From Sphingorhabdus profundilacus (GTDB lineage Bacteria; Pseudomonadota; Alphaproteobacteria; Sphingomonadales; Sphingomonadaceae): a stretch of DNA of 64,000 nucleotides. Made by a program: the position numbers and the translations under genes. Below the pieces are notes generated by a model that was given only the letters and a program-made list of their open reading frames with translations, had not been told where the DNA came from and did no database searches. Where the stretch lies: assembly GCF_009769755.1 (NCBI RefSeq), contig NZ_SDWJ01000001.1, forward strand, positions 1,550,001 to 1,614,000. Direction: 5' to 3'. Below are positions 46,284 to 55,738 of this stretch, piece by piece; position 1 is the stretch's first letter, and each line of letters begins with the position of its first letter.

Positions 46284-46343
46284 CGTCATGCTGAACTTGT
46301 TTCAGCATCTTAATTAAGGCCCTGAAACAAGTTCAGGGTGACG
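46284..46343. repeat. REP-like double hairpin, copy 2, between atpA and atpG
   Basis: Two 29-base inverted arms (46284-46312 and 46315-46343) separated by 2 bases. Inner hairpins are ATGCTGAA-CTTGT-TTCAGCAT (46288-46308) and GCCCTGAA-ACAAG-TTCAGGGT (46319-46339). Compared with copy 1 at 25026 the stem bases change in pairs (CC/GG to GC/GC), keeping pairing. It ends just before the atpG ribosome-binding site (AGAGGAA). Confidence 0.9.
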
Positions 46344-46359
46344 GCAGAGGAAAAAATAG

Positions 46360-47238
46360 ATGGCGTCTCTTAAGGCCCTCAAAATGCGGATCAACTCGGT
46401 CAAGTCGACCCAGAAGATCACCAAGGCGATGAAGATGGTCGCCGCTGCCAAGCTGCGCCGTGCGACGGAAGCGGCGCAGGCATCGCGGCCCTATGCGGAA
46501 CGACTCGAAGCCGTGGTTTCCAGCATCGCATCGAAGGTCACCGTCGGTCCGCAATCGCCAAGATTACTGGCAGGCACCGGTAAGGACGATGTCCATTTGC
46601 TCGTAGTCGCGACCTCGGACAAAGGTCTGGCCGGTGCGTTCAACACCAACATCGTCCGTCTGGCCCGCAAAAAGGCCGAAGAGCTTCGTGCCGCTGGCAA
46701 GACCGTCAAATTCTACACCATCGGCAAGAAGGGCAAGGACCAGCTCGCTCGGACCTTCCGCAACGACATCATCCACAGCATTGAACCCGGAGATCTCGGC
46801 AAACTCAGCTTTACCGATGTGCAAGGCTGGGGCGAAGACCTGACCGCGCGTTTCGAGGCGGGCGAGTTTGACGTCGCGCATTTGCTGTTTTCGAAATTCG
46901 TCACTGTGTTGACGCAGGAGCCGACCGCCATCCAGTTGATGCCGGTTGCGGTCGCGACCGATGGCAGCGTGCCAAGCGTCGGCGCATCGGTCGAATATGA
47001 ACCCGACGAGGAAGAAATCCTCGCCGACCTGCTGCCACGCAACGTGTCGGTTCAGTTGCTGCGCGCCAACCGCGAAAATGCGGCATCGGAACAGGGTTCC
47101 AAGATGACCGCAATGGACAACGCCACGCGCAACGCTGGCGACATGATCAACAAGCTGACGATCCAGTATAACCGGACCCGTCAGGCAGCGATTACCACCG
47201 AACTTATTGAAATCATCGCGGGCGCAGAAGCGCTCTAA
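46360..47238 (+). CDS. atpG: F1 ATP synthase subunit gamma
   Basis: Central rotor shaft, 292 aa. The N-terminal MASLKALKMRINSVKSTQKI and ITKAMKMVAAAKLRRA helix and the C-terminal ITTELIEIIAGAEAL helix are family signatures. It has its own AGAGGAA site just after the REP-like element. It lies 27 bases before atpD. Confidence 0.98.
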   Translation: MASLKALKMRINSVKSTQKITKAMKMVAAAKLRRATEAAQASRPYAERLEAVVSSIASKVTVGPQSPRLLAGTGKDDVHLLVVATSDKGLAGAFNTNIVRLARKKAEELRAAGKTVKFYTIGKKGKDQLARTFRNDIIHSIEPGDLGKLSFTDVQGWGEDLTARFEAGEFDVAHLLFSKFVTVLTQEPTAIQLMPVAVATDGSVPSVGASVEYEPDEEEILADLLPRNVSVQLLRANRENAASEQGSKMTAMDNATRNAGDMINKLTIQYNRTRQAAITTELIEIIAGAEAL

Positions 47239-48858
<1,620 letters not shown>

Positions 48859-48891
48859 TTGATCGCCGTGTGACTGGTGAGGGAAGCTCGA

Positions 48892-49548
48892 ATGCGCGCT
48901 TGGCTAAATCTCGGGTTAGCAATTTTCTTACTTGGCTTGCCAAGCGTCGTAGCCTCGCAAGAAATATATGTGTCGGAGGAACAGCAGAAGCAACTGCACG
49001 AAAGTGTTAAAAGTTCCAGCGATCCAGAAGTTCAATCCGTTATAAATTTATATTCAAATGTTCTGAGCTATTCCTACCCAAAGGAATTCGTACCTGTTTA
49101 TCAGGCGAAGTCTCAAGAAATGTTCATGCTCGAGTTCATTCCGTATGGAGAGGATGTTAAAGAAAATTGGACTGAAATGCTTACAATTCAAGCATTCCGC
49201 GGAGAAAGGTTAAATTCAACCACGGCTAGTGATTTCGCAATCCGCTTAGCAAAAAAAGTAGGTGAAAATTGCCCAGAAACCAAAATTTTTGAAGATCTGG
49301 GTTCTATAGAAGTAGACGGAGCAACTTCTCACCGCGTTGTTTTCGGGTGCACGGATCGATCTGTTATCAGCGCAAATCAAGCTGGTGAAATTGCAATTGC
49401 ACAAACTATTAAGCGCAACGACAGTCTAATATTGGTTCAGTTTGCGAGCAGGGGAAAATCTTCTACAGATAGTCCTCGTTTCTCTAGAAAATACTATGAA
49501 ACGCTTCTCGATCGGTTGTTGGTTACCAATAATCCGTTATTAAAGTAA
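48892..49548 (+). CDS. AT-rich secreted orphan protein inserted in the atp operon
   Basis: A 218-aa protein between atpD and atpC. The N-terminus MRAWLNLGLAIFLLGLPSVVASQ is a signal peptide, so it should be periplasmic or secreted. The mature part is mixed alpha/beta with two Cys (in GENCPET and FGCTD) that could form a disulfide, and no motif I recognise. Base composition is visibly lower in GC (roughly 40% in places) and codons are unlike the flanking atp genes, suggesting a later arrival. The ATG has GAGGGAA upstream; GTG at 48877 is less likely. It sits 33 bases after atpD and 24 before atpC, so it should be cotranscribed. Confidence 0.75.
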   Translation: MRAWLNLGLAIFLLGLPSVVASQEIYVSEEQQKQLHESVKSSSDPEVQSVINLYSNVLSYSYPKEFVPVYQAKSQEMFMLEFIPYGEDVKENWTEMLTIQAFRGERLNSTTASDFAIRLAKKVGENCPETKIFEDLGSIEVDGATSHRVVFGCTDRSVISANQAGEIAIAQTIKRNDSLILVQFASRGKSSTDSPRFSRKYYETLLDRLLVTNNPLLK

Positions 49549-49572
49549 CTTAAACAGGATTGAAAGAAGAAC

Positions 49573-49839
49573 ATGCCACTACATTTCGAACTCGTAACCC
49601 CTGAAAAGCTCTGCCGTTCTGACGATGTCTATATGGTCGTTGTGCCCGGCAGCGAAGGTGACTTCGGCGTGCTGGAGGGGCATAGCCCGATAATGAGCAC
49701 CTTGCGAAATGATGCGACACTCGACATCTATGCAACGCAGGGTGCCACCCCTGAAAAGCTAACCATCGCAGGCGGTTTTGCCGAAGTGAATGAAAAGGGC
49801 CTGACGATCTTGGCCGAACAGGTGGTCGAGGCGGTTTAA
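49573..49839 (+). CDS. atpC: F1 ATP synthase subunit epsilon (short form)
   Basis: 88 aa. Only the N-terminal beta-sandwich is present ([47 protein letters not shown]). The C-terminal helical hairpin that inhibits ATP hydrolysis in E. coli is missing. As I recall, alphaproteobacteria often have short epsilon subunits and use other inhibitors such as the zeta subunit. It is the last gene of the F1 operon, separated from atpD by the AT-rich orphan. Confidence 0.93.
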   Translation: MPLHFELVTPEKLCRSDDVYMVVVPGSEGDFGVLEGHSPIMSTLRNDATLDIYATQGATPEKLTIAGGFAEVNEKGLTILAEQVVEAV

Positions 49840-49894
49840 GCATCTTTTTGCCTATGGGCGCAGTTTCTGACATATTGGGCGTGGGAGGACTTCC

Positions 49895-50326
49895 ATGCTC
49901 ACAGGCCTAATTGCGCTCACCTTCGCTGCCGCCTTTTTTGGCGCAGCGCTTTACATCAATGTTGCCGAACACCCGGCAAGGATGCTGCTTGATGACAGAA
50001 ATGCATTGGCGCAATGGTCCCCAAGCTACGCCCGCGCCTTTAACCTGCAAGGCGGGCTGGCGGTTTTGAGCGGCTTGGCCGGATTTGCTTCGGCCTGGTT
50101 TACGGGAAACTGGCACTGGGCCATCGGCGCCGTGCTTATGATCGCAAACTGGCCTTATACCCTGTTCGGAATCCTGCCCCTCAATAACCGGCTGAACGCC
50201 ATCTCTTTGGATCAAGCAGGACCGGAAACACGCGCTATGTTGGAACGGTGGAACCGGTTGCACAGGGTCAGGACAATATTGTCCGGCATAGCGGTTGCCG
50301 GGTATTTGTGGGTCGCGGCAGCGTAA
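49895..50326 (+). CDS. DUF1772 domain-containing membrane protein
   Basis: A 143-aa inner-membrane protein with four hydrophobic segments. The pattern NVAEHPARMLLDD in the first loop, NWPYTLFGILPLNNRL in the third region and WNRLHRVRTILSGIA near the end is typical of the DUF1772 (anthrone oxygenase-like) family. The function in bacteria is unknown. GGAGGA precedes the ATG. It follows atpC by 55 bases and may be read from the atp operon. Confidence 0.82.
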   Translation: MLTGLIALTFAAAFFGAALYINVAEHPARMLLDDRNALAQWSPSYARAFNLQGGLAVLSGLAGFASAWFTGNWHWAIGAVLMIANWPYTLFGILPLNNRLNAISLDQAGPETRAMLERWNRLHRVRTILSGIAVAGYLWVAAA

Positions 50327-50342
50327 ACTGCGCCATGTTCGT

Positions 50343-51230
50343 TTACCGTGCGGCAGGCTTTTGATGCCATAAGAACAACCCTGCGCCGATGATGATAGCC
50401 GACCCCAATAGCGACGTCAGGTCGGGCCAGTCACCGAACAGCAAAATGCCCAGCGCCATGGCGATCAGCAATTGCACATAAGTCATCGGCGCAATTTCGG
50501 CTGCCGATGCGCGCGTGGTGCCCATAAAAATAAGCCAATGTGCAAAGCTGGCAGATACCGCAACGATGCATGCCCGCGCTATAATCGTCCAGTCAGGTAC
50601 GCCGACATGAAGCGGTGCAAAGCCCGAAAAATGGCCGATTACGGCGGCGCTGACGACAAAAGGAACGGCAATCGACGCGACGAGGAATTGCATCAACAAG
50701 GGCGATCCTTTTCCCGCAACCGCGCGGTTTCCCATCATCATCAGCGACATGCACATGGCCGCGGCGAGCGGCATGAGCGCGACCCAGCCCAATGCTGCCA
50801 CATTGGGCCGCAAGATGATGAGCACACCGGAAAAGGCGACAAGCGACGCGATCCATGTGGCTTTGCCCGTGCGCTCTTTCAGGAAAAACGCGCTCAGCAG
50901 TGCGGTAATCATCGGCGTGGTAAATCCGATGGCCGTCGCTTCAGCCAAGGGCATGAGGAAGATCGACGAGAAGAACAGGATAGTTGCGGCAGCGACAGCA
51001 GCGCCGCGCATCAGTTGAATAGGCGGATTTGGTAAGGCAAAGCCGCGCTTTCCTTCCTTTAGCAACAGGAACACTCCAAGCCCCGTCGCACCGACCGAAT
51101 AACGCAGCGCGGCGACCGCCGTTCCGGGCCAAGCCCCGGCGATGGATTTGATCACGGCGTCACCGCATGACAACAGCGCAAAACCGCATAAGGCGAATAA
51201 GAGGCCTGATCGGGCCGATTGATTATGCAC
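50343..51230 (-). CDS. DMT superfamily (EamA) transporter
   Basis: A 295-aa inner-membrane protein with about ten helices in two EamA repeats (FALCGFALLSCGDAVIKS, then PMTYVQLLIAMALGILLFGD). Such proteins export metabolites or drugs; the substrate is unknown. The C-terminus ends in a short basic tail (HQKPAAR). It converges with the DUF1772 gene and is divergent from cpaF, with a 167-base gap rich in inverted repeats. Confidence 0.9.
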   Translation of the reverse strand: MHNQSARSGLLFALCGFALLSCGDAVIKSIAGAWPGTAVAALRYSVGATGLGVFLLLKEGKRGFALPNPPIQLMRGAAVAAATILFFSSIFLMPLAEATAIGFTTPMITALLSAFFLKERTGKATWIASLVAFSGVLIILRPNVAALGWVALMPLAAAMCMSLMMMGNRAVAGKGSPLLMQFLVASIAVPFVVSAAVIGHFSGFAPLHVGVPDWTIIARACIVAVSASFAHWLIFMGTTRASAAEIAPMTYVQLLIAMALGILLFGDWPDLTSLLGSAIIIGAGLFLWHQKPAAR

Positions 51231-51282
51231 TGAAAATTCCCTGAATCTGCCAAAGCCTTACGGCTCGATGCGCCTGATAGAA

Positions 51283-51370
51283 AGAGCTATGAATAGCTCT
51301 CTACACAGATGCTAAAATGATAGCATTACCGTTTTATTCACCATTTGCAGGTAGCAACCATTTACGTTGC
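51283..51370. promoter_or_regulatory. Three consecutive inverted repeats in the EamA-cpaF divergent gap
   Basis: AGAGCTA-TGAA-TAGCTCT (51283-51300), ATGCTA-AAATGA-TAGCAT (51309-51326) and GCAAC-N7-GTTGC (51354-51370). All are perfect and lie between the two start codons, so they could be operators or mRNA leader hairpins for cpaF. Confidence 0.45.
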
Positions 51371-51397
51371 AACTGGAATAATCGGAGCGGAAAAGCT

Positions 51398-52951
51398 GTG
51401 AGTGCATTTGGCAAGAAACCAGGCCTAACACCGGGACGCCCATCCTTTGGCGTCGCGCGGCCCATGACCGGCGGTGGTTCTTCACAGCCGAATCACACGC
51501 CGCAACCATCGCCCTTCCCACAACCCGACCCGCAATTGCCCGAAGGCGGTGACCAGTTTCCGCCTCTCCATTCGGTGGATTTGCCCGGCAATGTGCCAAC
51601 TCCACAAACGCCGATGCAGGACGCCATGTCGCGCCTGTCCGAACGGGCAAGCTCGGTCGCGGCGGTTGATGAAGGCCCACAAGGCTTTGAAGCGTCGGTC
51701 CACAAGATCAAGGAGCAGGTGCTCCCGCGCCTTTTGGAACGCGTCGACCCCGAAGCGGCTGCGTCGCTGAACAAGGAAGAACTGACCGAAGAATTCCGAC
51801 CGATCATCCTGGAAGTTCTGGCGGAGTTGAAGTTGACGCTGAACCGGCGTGAACAATTTGCGCTTGAAAAAGTGCTGGTGGACGAACTGCTCGGCTTTGG
51901 TCCGCTCGAAGAATTGCTCGGCGACCCAGATATTTCCGATATCATGGTCAACGGCCCGCTGCAGACCTACATCGAAAAAAAGGGCAAGCTGCAGATTGCG
52001 CCAATCCAGTTTCGCGATGAGGAGCATCTGTTCCAGATCGCCCAGCGCATCGTCAACCAGGTCGGCCGCCGTGTCGACCAGACGACGCCACTTGCCGACG
52101 CCCGTTTGAAAGATGGCAGCCGCGTAAACGTCATCGTGCCGCCGCTCTCATTGCGCGGCACGGCCATCTCGATTCGTAAGTTTTCCGAAAAGCCGATCAC
52201 CATTGATATGCTCAAAGGCTTCGGTTCCATGTCGGAACCGATGGCGACCGCGCTGAAAATCGCCGGCGCCTCGCGGATGAACATCGTTATCTCCGGCGGT
52301 ACAGGTTCGGGTAAGACAACCATGCTCAACGCCCTGTCGAAAATGATCGACCCCGGCGAGCGCGTGCTGACGATCGAAGACGCCGCCGAATTGCGCTTGC
52401 AGCAACCGCACTGGCTCCCGCTTGAAACCCGCCCGCCAAATCTGGAAGGCGAAGGCGCAATTACCATCGGTGACCTTGTGAAGAACGCCCTGCGTATGCG
52501 TCCTGACCGCATCATCCTCGGCGAAATTCGTGGCGCGGAGTGTTTCGACCTTCTCGCCGCCATGAATACCGGCCACGATGGATCCATGTGTACGCTGCAC
52601 GCCAACAATCCGCGCGAGTGCCTTGGTCGTATGGAAAACATGATTCTGATGGGCGACATCAAGATTCCGAAAGAAGCCATTTCGCGTCAGATTGCCGAAT
52701 CGGTTGATATGATCGTTCAGGTTAAGCGTCTGCGCGACGGCTCACGCCGTACAACGCAGATCACCGAAGTCATCGGGATGGAAGGCGACGTCATCGTGAC
52801 GCAGGACCTGTTCAAGTTCGAATATCGCGACGAAGACGCCGATGGTAAAATCCACGGTGAATGGGTCGCAGGTGGCGTGCGGCCATATACCCTTGAAAAG
52901 GCGCGCCAGTTCGGATTCGACCAGCCCTTTTTGGAAGCCTGCCTCGGCTAA
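51398..52951 (+). CDS. cpaF: CpaF family secretion ATPase (Tad/Flp pilus type)
   Basis: A 517-aa type II/IV secretion ATPase. The first ~90 residues are Pro/Ser/Gly-rich and probably disordered. The CpaF N-domain (RPIILEVLAELKLTLNRREQ) precedes Walker A SGGTGSGKTTMLNAL (Lys306), the Asp box ERVLTIEDAAELRLQQPHW, Walker B region DRIILGEIRGAECFDLLAAM and the His box NTGHDGSMCTLHANN. The start is GTG at 51398 with GGAGCGG upstream. No other tad/cpa genes adjoin; cpaF is isolated here, so its pilus partners must be elsewhere. The stop overlaps the small convergent membrane gene by 4 bases. Confidence 0.95.
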   Translation: MSAFGKKPGLTPGRPSFGVARPMTGGGSSQPNHTPQPSPFPQPDPQLPEGGDQFPPLHSVDLPGNVPTPQTPMQDAMSRLSERASSVAAVDEGPQGFEASVHKIKEQVLPRLLERVDPEAAASLNKEELTEEFRPIILEVLAELKLTLNRREQFALEKVLVDELLGFGPLEELLGDPDISDIMVNGPLQTYIEKKGKLQIAPIQFRDEEHLFQIAQRIVNQVGRRVDQTTPLADARLKDGSRVNVIVPPLSLRGTAISIRKFSEKPITIDMLKGFGSMSEPMATALKIAGASRMNIVISGGTGSGKTTMLNALSKMIDPGERVLTIEDAAELRLQQPHWLPLETRPPNLEGEGAITIGDLVKNALRMRPDRIILGEIRGAECFDLLAAMNTGHDGSMCTLHANNPRECLGRMENMILMGDIKIPKEAISRQIAESVDMIVQVKRLRDGSRRTTQITEVIGMEGDVIVTQDLFKFEYRDEDADGKIHGEWVAGGVRPYTLEKARQFGFDQPFLEACLG

Positions 52952-53172
52952 GCGCCCTTTATTGCGAGTGCCGCCGCAATCACGGTAGACAGCACGGCGA
53001 ACACCGTGATTGCTGTCCATGGCATGAACCCTACAGCCTCGATATTCTTTCGCCTGCTGCGCCGACGGTCGGCAAGGCTGCTGATGACGACGATTATACC
53101 GGACATCATCGACAGGCCGGTCCACAGATGATTGCCCCATAAAGTAGATCCGAACACTATCATGCGCGCCAT
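52948..53172 (-). CDS. Small two-helix membrane protein, hypothetical
   Basis: A 74-aa reading frame with two hydrophobic segments (LSMMSGIIVVISSLAD and FMPWTAITVFAVLSTVIAAAL) separated by a basic loop, DRRRSRRKN. The second helix with MPWTAI looks like a real conserved protein, and I recall similar small proteins in sphingomonads. ATG at 53172 or 53163, neither with a ribosome-binding site. It starts 36 bases after the nitrilase-family gene ends and could be cotranscribed. The function is unknown. Confidence 0.6.
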   Translation of the reverse strand: MARMIVFGSTLWGNHLWTGLSMMSGIIVVISSLADRRRSRRKNIEAVGFMPWTAITVFAVLSTVIAAALAIKGA

Positions 53173-53208
53173 GTGGTGCGCGATGGGGCGGTGGTCAAGA
53201 TGAAGCTA

Positions 53209-54036
53209 TCAGCAAATCTGGACAGGCATGGTGATTTCCCGCCGATTGGACTGAACAGGGATTTGCCGCCGGGCTTCCGCAATATGGCTGAGGTCGAGCG
53301 TTGCATATCCAATCCCTTCCCCGTCTTCCATATCAAGCAACACCTCGCCCCAAGGATCGATGACCAGCGAATGGCCGTAGGTTTGCCGGCCATCTTCATG
53401 CAATCCCGATTGCGCGGCGGCGATGACAAACGCCTGACATTCGATCGCCCGCGCCCGTAGCAGCACATGCCAATGCGCCGCGCCGGTCGGAACGGTGAAC
53501 GCCGCGGGAAGCGCAAGGACATCCACAGCTGATCGGGCATAAGCAGCGAACAGATCCGGAAATCTGATATCGTAACAGATGGTCAGGCCCAAAAGGCCCA
53601 AGGGGCAATTTACCGCAACCGGTCCTGATCCAGCATTATAGGCGTTTGATTCACGCCAGGTTTCGCCCGTCGAAAGGTCGACATCGAACAGGTGCATTTT
53701 GTCATAGCGGGCACGAATTTTTCCTTCGGAATCAATGATGATGGAACGGTTCGCATATTTCCCGCCTTGCCCATCTTGAACCGGCATTGATCCAATATGC
53801 ACCCAAATGCCACATTTGCGGGCGGCTTCAGTGAGCTGGATCAATGCAAGGCTGTCCGATTCGAAATCGATGTTGGCCGCCGCGCGGGTCCGGTTTCTAT
53901 CAAGTAAAACCGACATTTCCGGCGCAAAATACATGTTCGCACCCTGTGCGGCGGCTTGGTAAATGGCATCGGCCATTTTTTCGACATTTCCGGTCGGGCA
54001 GATACCGCTACACATTTGATGAACGGCAATTTTCAT
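53209..54036 (-). CDS. Carbon-nitrogen hydrolase (nitrilase superfamily)
   Basis: A 275-aa cytosolic amidase or nitrilase-like enzyme. The Glu-Lys-Cys triad is complete: Glu40 (FAPEMS), Lys113 (YDKMHLFDVD) and Cys154 (TICYDIRFPDL). The segment around YDKMHLFDVD and the ICYDIRFPDL elbow resemble the NIT1/Nit2-like branch (omega-amidase or deaminated-glutathione amidase) more than true nitrilases. In other bacteria this gene often sits by grxC or MBL genes; here it stands before a small membrane gene. Confidence 0.92.
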   Translation of the reverse strand: MKIAVHQMCSGICPTGNVEKMADAIYQAAAQGANMYFAPEMSVLLDRNRTRAAANIDFESDSLALIQLTEAARKCGIWVHIGSMPVQDGQGGKYANRSIIIDSEGKIRARYDKMHLFDVDLSTGETWRESNAYNAGSGPVAVNCPLGLLGLTICYDIRFPDLFAAYARSAVDVLALPAAFTVPTGAAHWHVLLRARAIECQAFVIAAAQSGLHEDGRQTYGHSLVIDPWGEVLLDMEDGEGIGYATLDLSHIAEARRQIPVQSNRREITMPVQIC

Positions 54037-54165
54037 GGGTTTCCCTCTATTTGCGACTAAAGTATATTACGGAATGGATAACAGTCATCGTAAATTTTAT
54101 GCGCTGTTTCACTGTATGAAATATGCAACAGTCCGATAAATTGAGACATTTCTGCGATATTTGCC

Positions 54166-54182
54166 AATTCAACGCTTGAATT
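54166..54182. promoter_or_regulatory. Perfect palindrome upstream of the small secreted protein
   Basis: AATTCAA-CGC-TTGAATT, a 7-bp inverted repeat with a 3-base centre, about 67 bases before the ATG. Its size and position suit a dimeric repressor site. Further 5' structure follows: GGGAGC/GCTCCC (54186-54211) and AGTGCA-A-TGCACT (54213-54225). Confidence 0.45.
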
Positions 54183-54248
54183 AGGGGGAGCTTTGTGCAA
54201 GTGACGCTCCCGAGTGCAATGCACTTCGCAAAAAAAAGGAGCACAAAA

Positions 54249-54506
54249 ATGCGTTTCGGTAAGATTTCTCTCGCTGCTGTTGCGGCCGCTGCACTTGTTA
54301 GCGCGCCTGTAATGGCTGAATCACTTTCGCCTTCAGTAAAGGCGGTTGCTGCCTCCAAGGTTAAGCGCGCTGGCGCCGCAACCAAGGAAGAAAGCAAGCT
54401 CGGCGGTGGCAGTGGCGTTATCGTCGCTGTTCTGGCTGCTGTTGCTGTCATCGGCGGTATCGTTATCGCTGCTGGCAATGACGACGACGCGCCAACCAGC
54501 CCCTGA
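54249..54506 (+). CDS. Small secreted or membrane-anchored protein, hypothetical
   Basis: 85 aa. A clean signal peptide (MRFGKISLAAVAAAALVSAPVMAE) is followed by a short basic stretch (SKVKRAGAATKEESK), a Gly/Ser turn, one hydrophobic helix (SGVIVAVLAAVAVIGGIVIA) and an acidic tail (GNDDDAPTSP). An AAAGGAG site 6-7 bases before the ATG and a strong terminator after it mark it as an expressed single-gene unit. I know of no function; small proteins of this layout recur in sphingomonads. Confidence 0.75.
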   Translation: MRFGKISLAAVAAAALVSAPVMAESLSPSVKAVAASKVKRAGAATKEESKLGGGSGVIVAVLAAVAVIGGIVIAAGNDDDAPTSP

Positions 54507-54528
54507 GTTCTTTAGGTTTTGGTTTTAG

Positions 54529-54558
54529 AAAAGGCGGCCTTTGGGTCGCCTTTTTTTT
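54529..54558 (+). terminator. Rho-independent terminator
   Basis: AAAAGGCG pairs with CGCC-TTTT across a 10-base loop, and the stem runs into eight T's. A classic intrinsic terminator, 23 bases after the small secreted protein gene. Confidence 0.9.
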
Positions 54559-54627
54559 ACCTGTCGTTTAAGATGTTTAGCTAGTGGCCATCCGACCGCA
54601 GCCTTTCCCCAAATGGAGTAACAACAG

Positions 54628-55629
54628 ATGAGCAACAAGCTGAATGTGCTGGTCACAGGCGGAGCCGGGTATATTGGCAGCCACGCCGTTCTGGCATTGC
54701 TTGATGCAGGGCATCAGCCTGTTGTTATTGATAATCTGGTCACCGGGTTTCGCTGGGCCGTGGCCGAAGGTACACCCTTTTATGAAGGTGACATATCCGA
54801 CGAGGCATTGGTTGCGCGAATCTTCGACGAACAGGGCATTGATGCCGTCATGCATTTCGCCGGATCGATCGTCGTTCCTGAATCGGTCGAAAATCCACTC
54901 AAATATTATCACAACAACACGGCAAAGACCCGGTCGTTGATTGATTCGATTATCAAGGCCGGCATCCGCCACATGATATTTTCGTCAACGGCCGCCACCT
55001 ATGGCATTCCCAAGGAAAGCCCGGTGCGTGAGGATATGCCGACCCTGCCCATCAACCCCTATGGCACATCCAAACTGATGACCGAATTCATGCTGCGCGA
55101 TGTCGCTGCCGTGCATGATTTCAACTATTGTGCGTTGCGCTACTTCAACGTGGCCGGGGCCGATCCCGAAGGACGCAGCGGCCAATCAACAGTTGGCGCA
55201 ACCCATCTCATCAAAATTGCGGTCGAGGCGGTACTTGGCAAACGGGACAGCGTGGGCGTCTATGGCACTGACTATGCCACCGAAGATGGCACCGGAGTGC
55301 GCGACTATATCCATGTTGCCGACCTTGCGGCAGCGCATGTGATCGCATTGGAAGCGCTCATCGCTGATCCAGCGACAAGCCACACGCTGAACTGCGGCTA
55401 TGGTCATGGTTATTCAGTGCTGCAGGTTCTTGATGCCGTTGACCGGGTAACAAACAACAAGCTTGTCCGTAAGTTGGAGGGCCGCCGTGCCGGTGACCCA
55501 GACTCGCTGATTTCAGACAATCGCAATATCATCAGCCGCTTTGGCTGGCAGCCTAAATATGATGATCTGGACATGATCGTCAAACACGCGCTGGCTTGGG
55601 AACGCGAGCTGGACAACCGCCGGTCCTGA
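54628..55629 (+). CDS. galE: UDP-glucose 4-epimerase
   Basis: Interconverts UDP-glucose and UDP-galactose, 333 aa. The NAD-binding motif GGAGYIGSH (residues 11-19), the catalytic Tyr145-x3-Lys149 (YGTSK) with SSTAATYG before it, and RYFNVAGADPEGRSGQ identify GalE. GGAG lies about 10 bases upstream of the ATG. It could supply UDP-galactose for polysaccharide such as the XrtA product, but it is 14 kb from that operon and preceded by a terminator, so it is an independent unit. Confidence 0.95.
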   Translation: MSNKLNVLVTGGAGYIGSHAVLALLDAGHQPVVIDNLVTGFRWAVAEGTPFYEGDISDEALVARIFDEQGIDAVMHFAGSIVVPESVENPLKYYHNNTAKTRSLIDSIIKAGIRHMIFSSTAATYGIPKESPVREDMPTLPINPYGTSKLMTEFMLRDVAAVHDFNYCALRYFNVAGADPEGRSGQSTVGATHLIKIAVEAVLGKRDSVGVYGTDYATEDGTGVRDYIHVADLAAAHVIALEALIADPATSHTLNCGYGHGYSVLQVLDAVDRVTNNKLVRKLEGRRAGDPDSLISDNRNIISRFGWQPKYDDLDMIVKHALAWERELDNRRS

Positions 55630-55702
55630 ATATTTTGTGCGACAATGTGATTGATCCAATCCTTCCTGGAACGTCTTAAGGGAGGATAAAGACCGCTTGT
55701 GT

Positions 55703-55731
55703 CTTGCACTCCCCCAAGAGCAACACCATAT
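55703..55731 (+). promoter_or_regulatory. Possible sigma-32 promoter of hslVU
   Basis: CTTG at 55703-55706 and CCATAT at 55726-55731 (19 bases apart). It is a weaker match than the dnaK and grpE promoters. The predicted transcript start would fall at or just before the hslV ATG at 55739, implying a nearly leaderless mRNA. Confidence 0.35.
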
Positions 55732-55738
55732 CCGGCGC

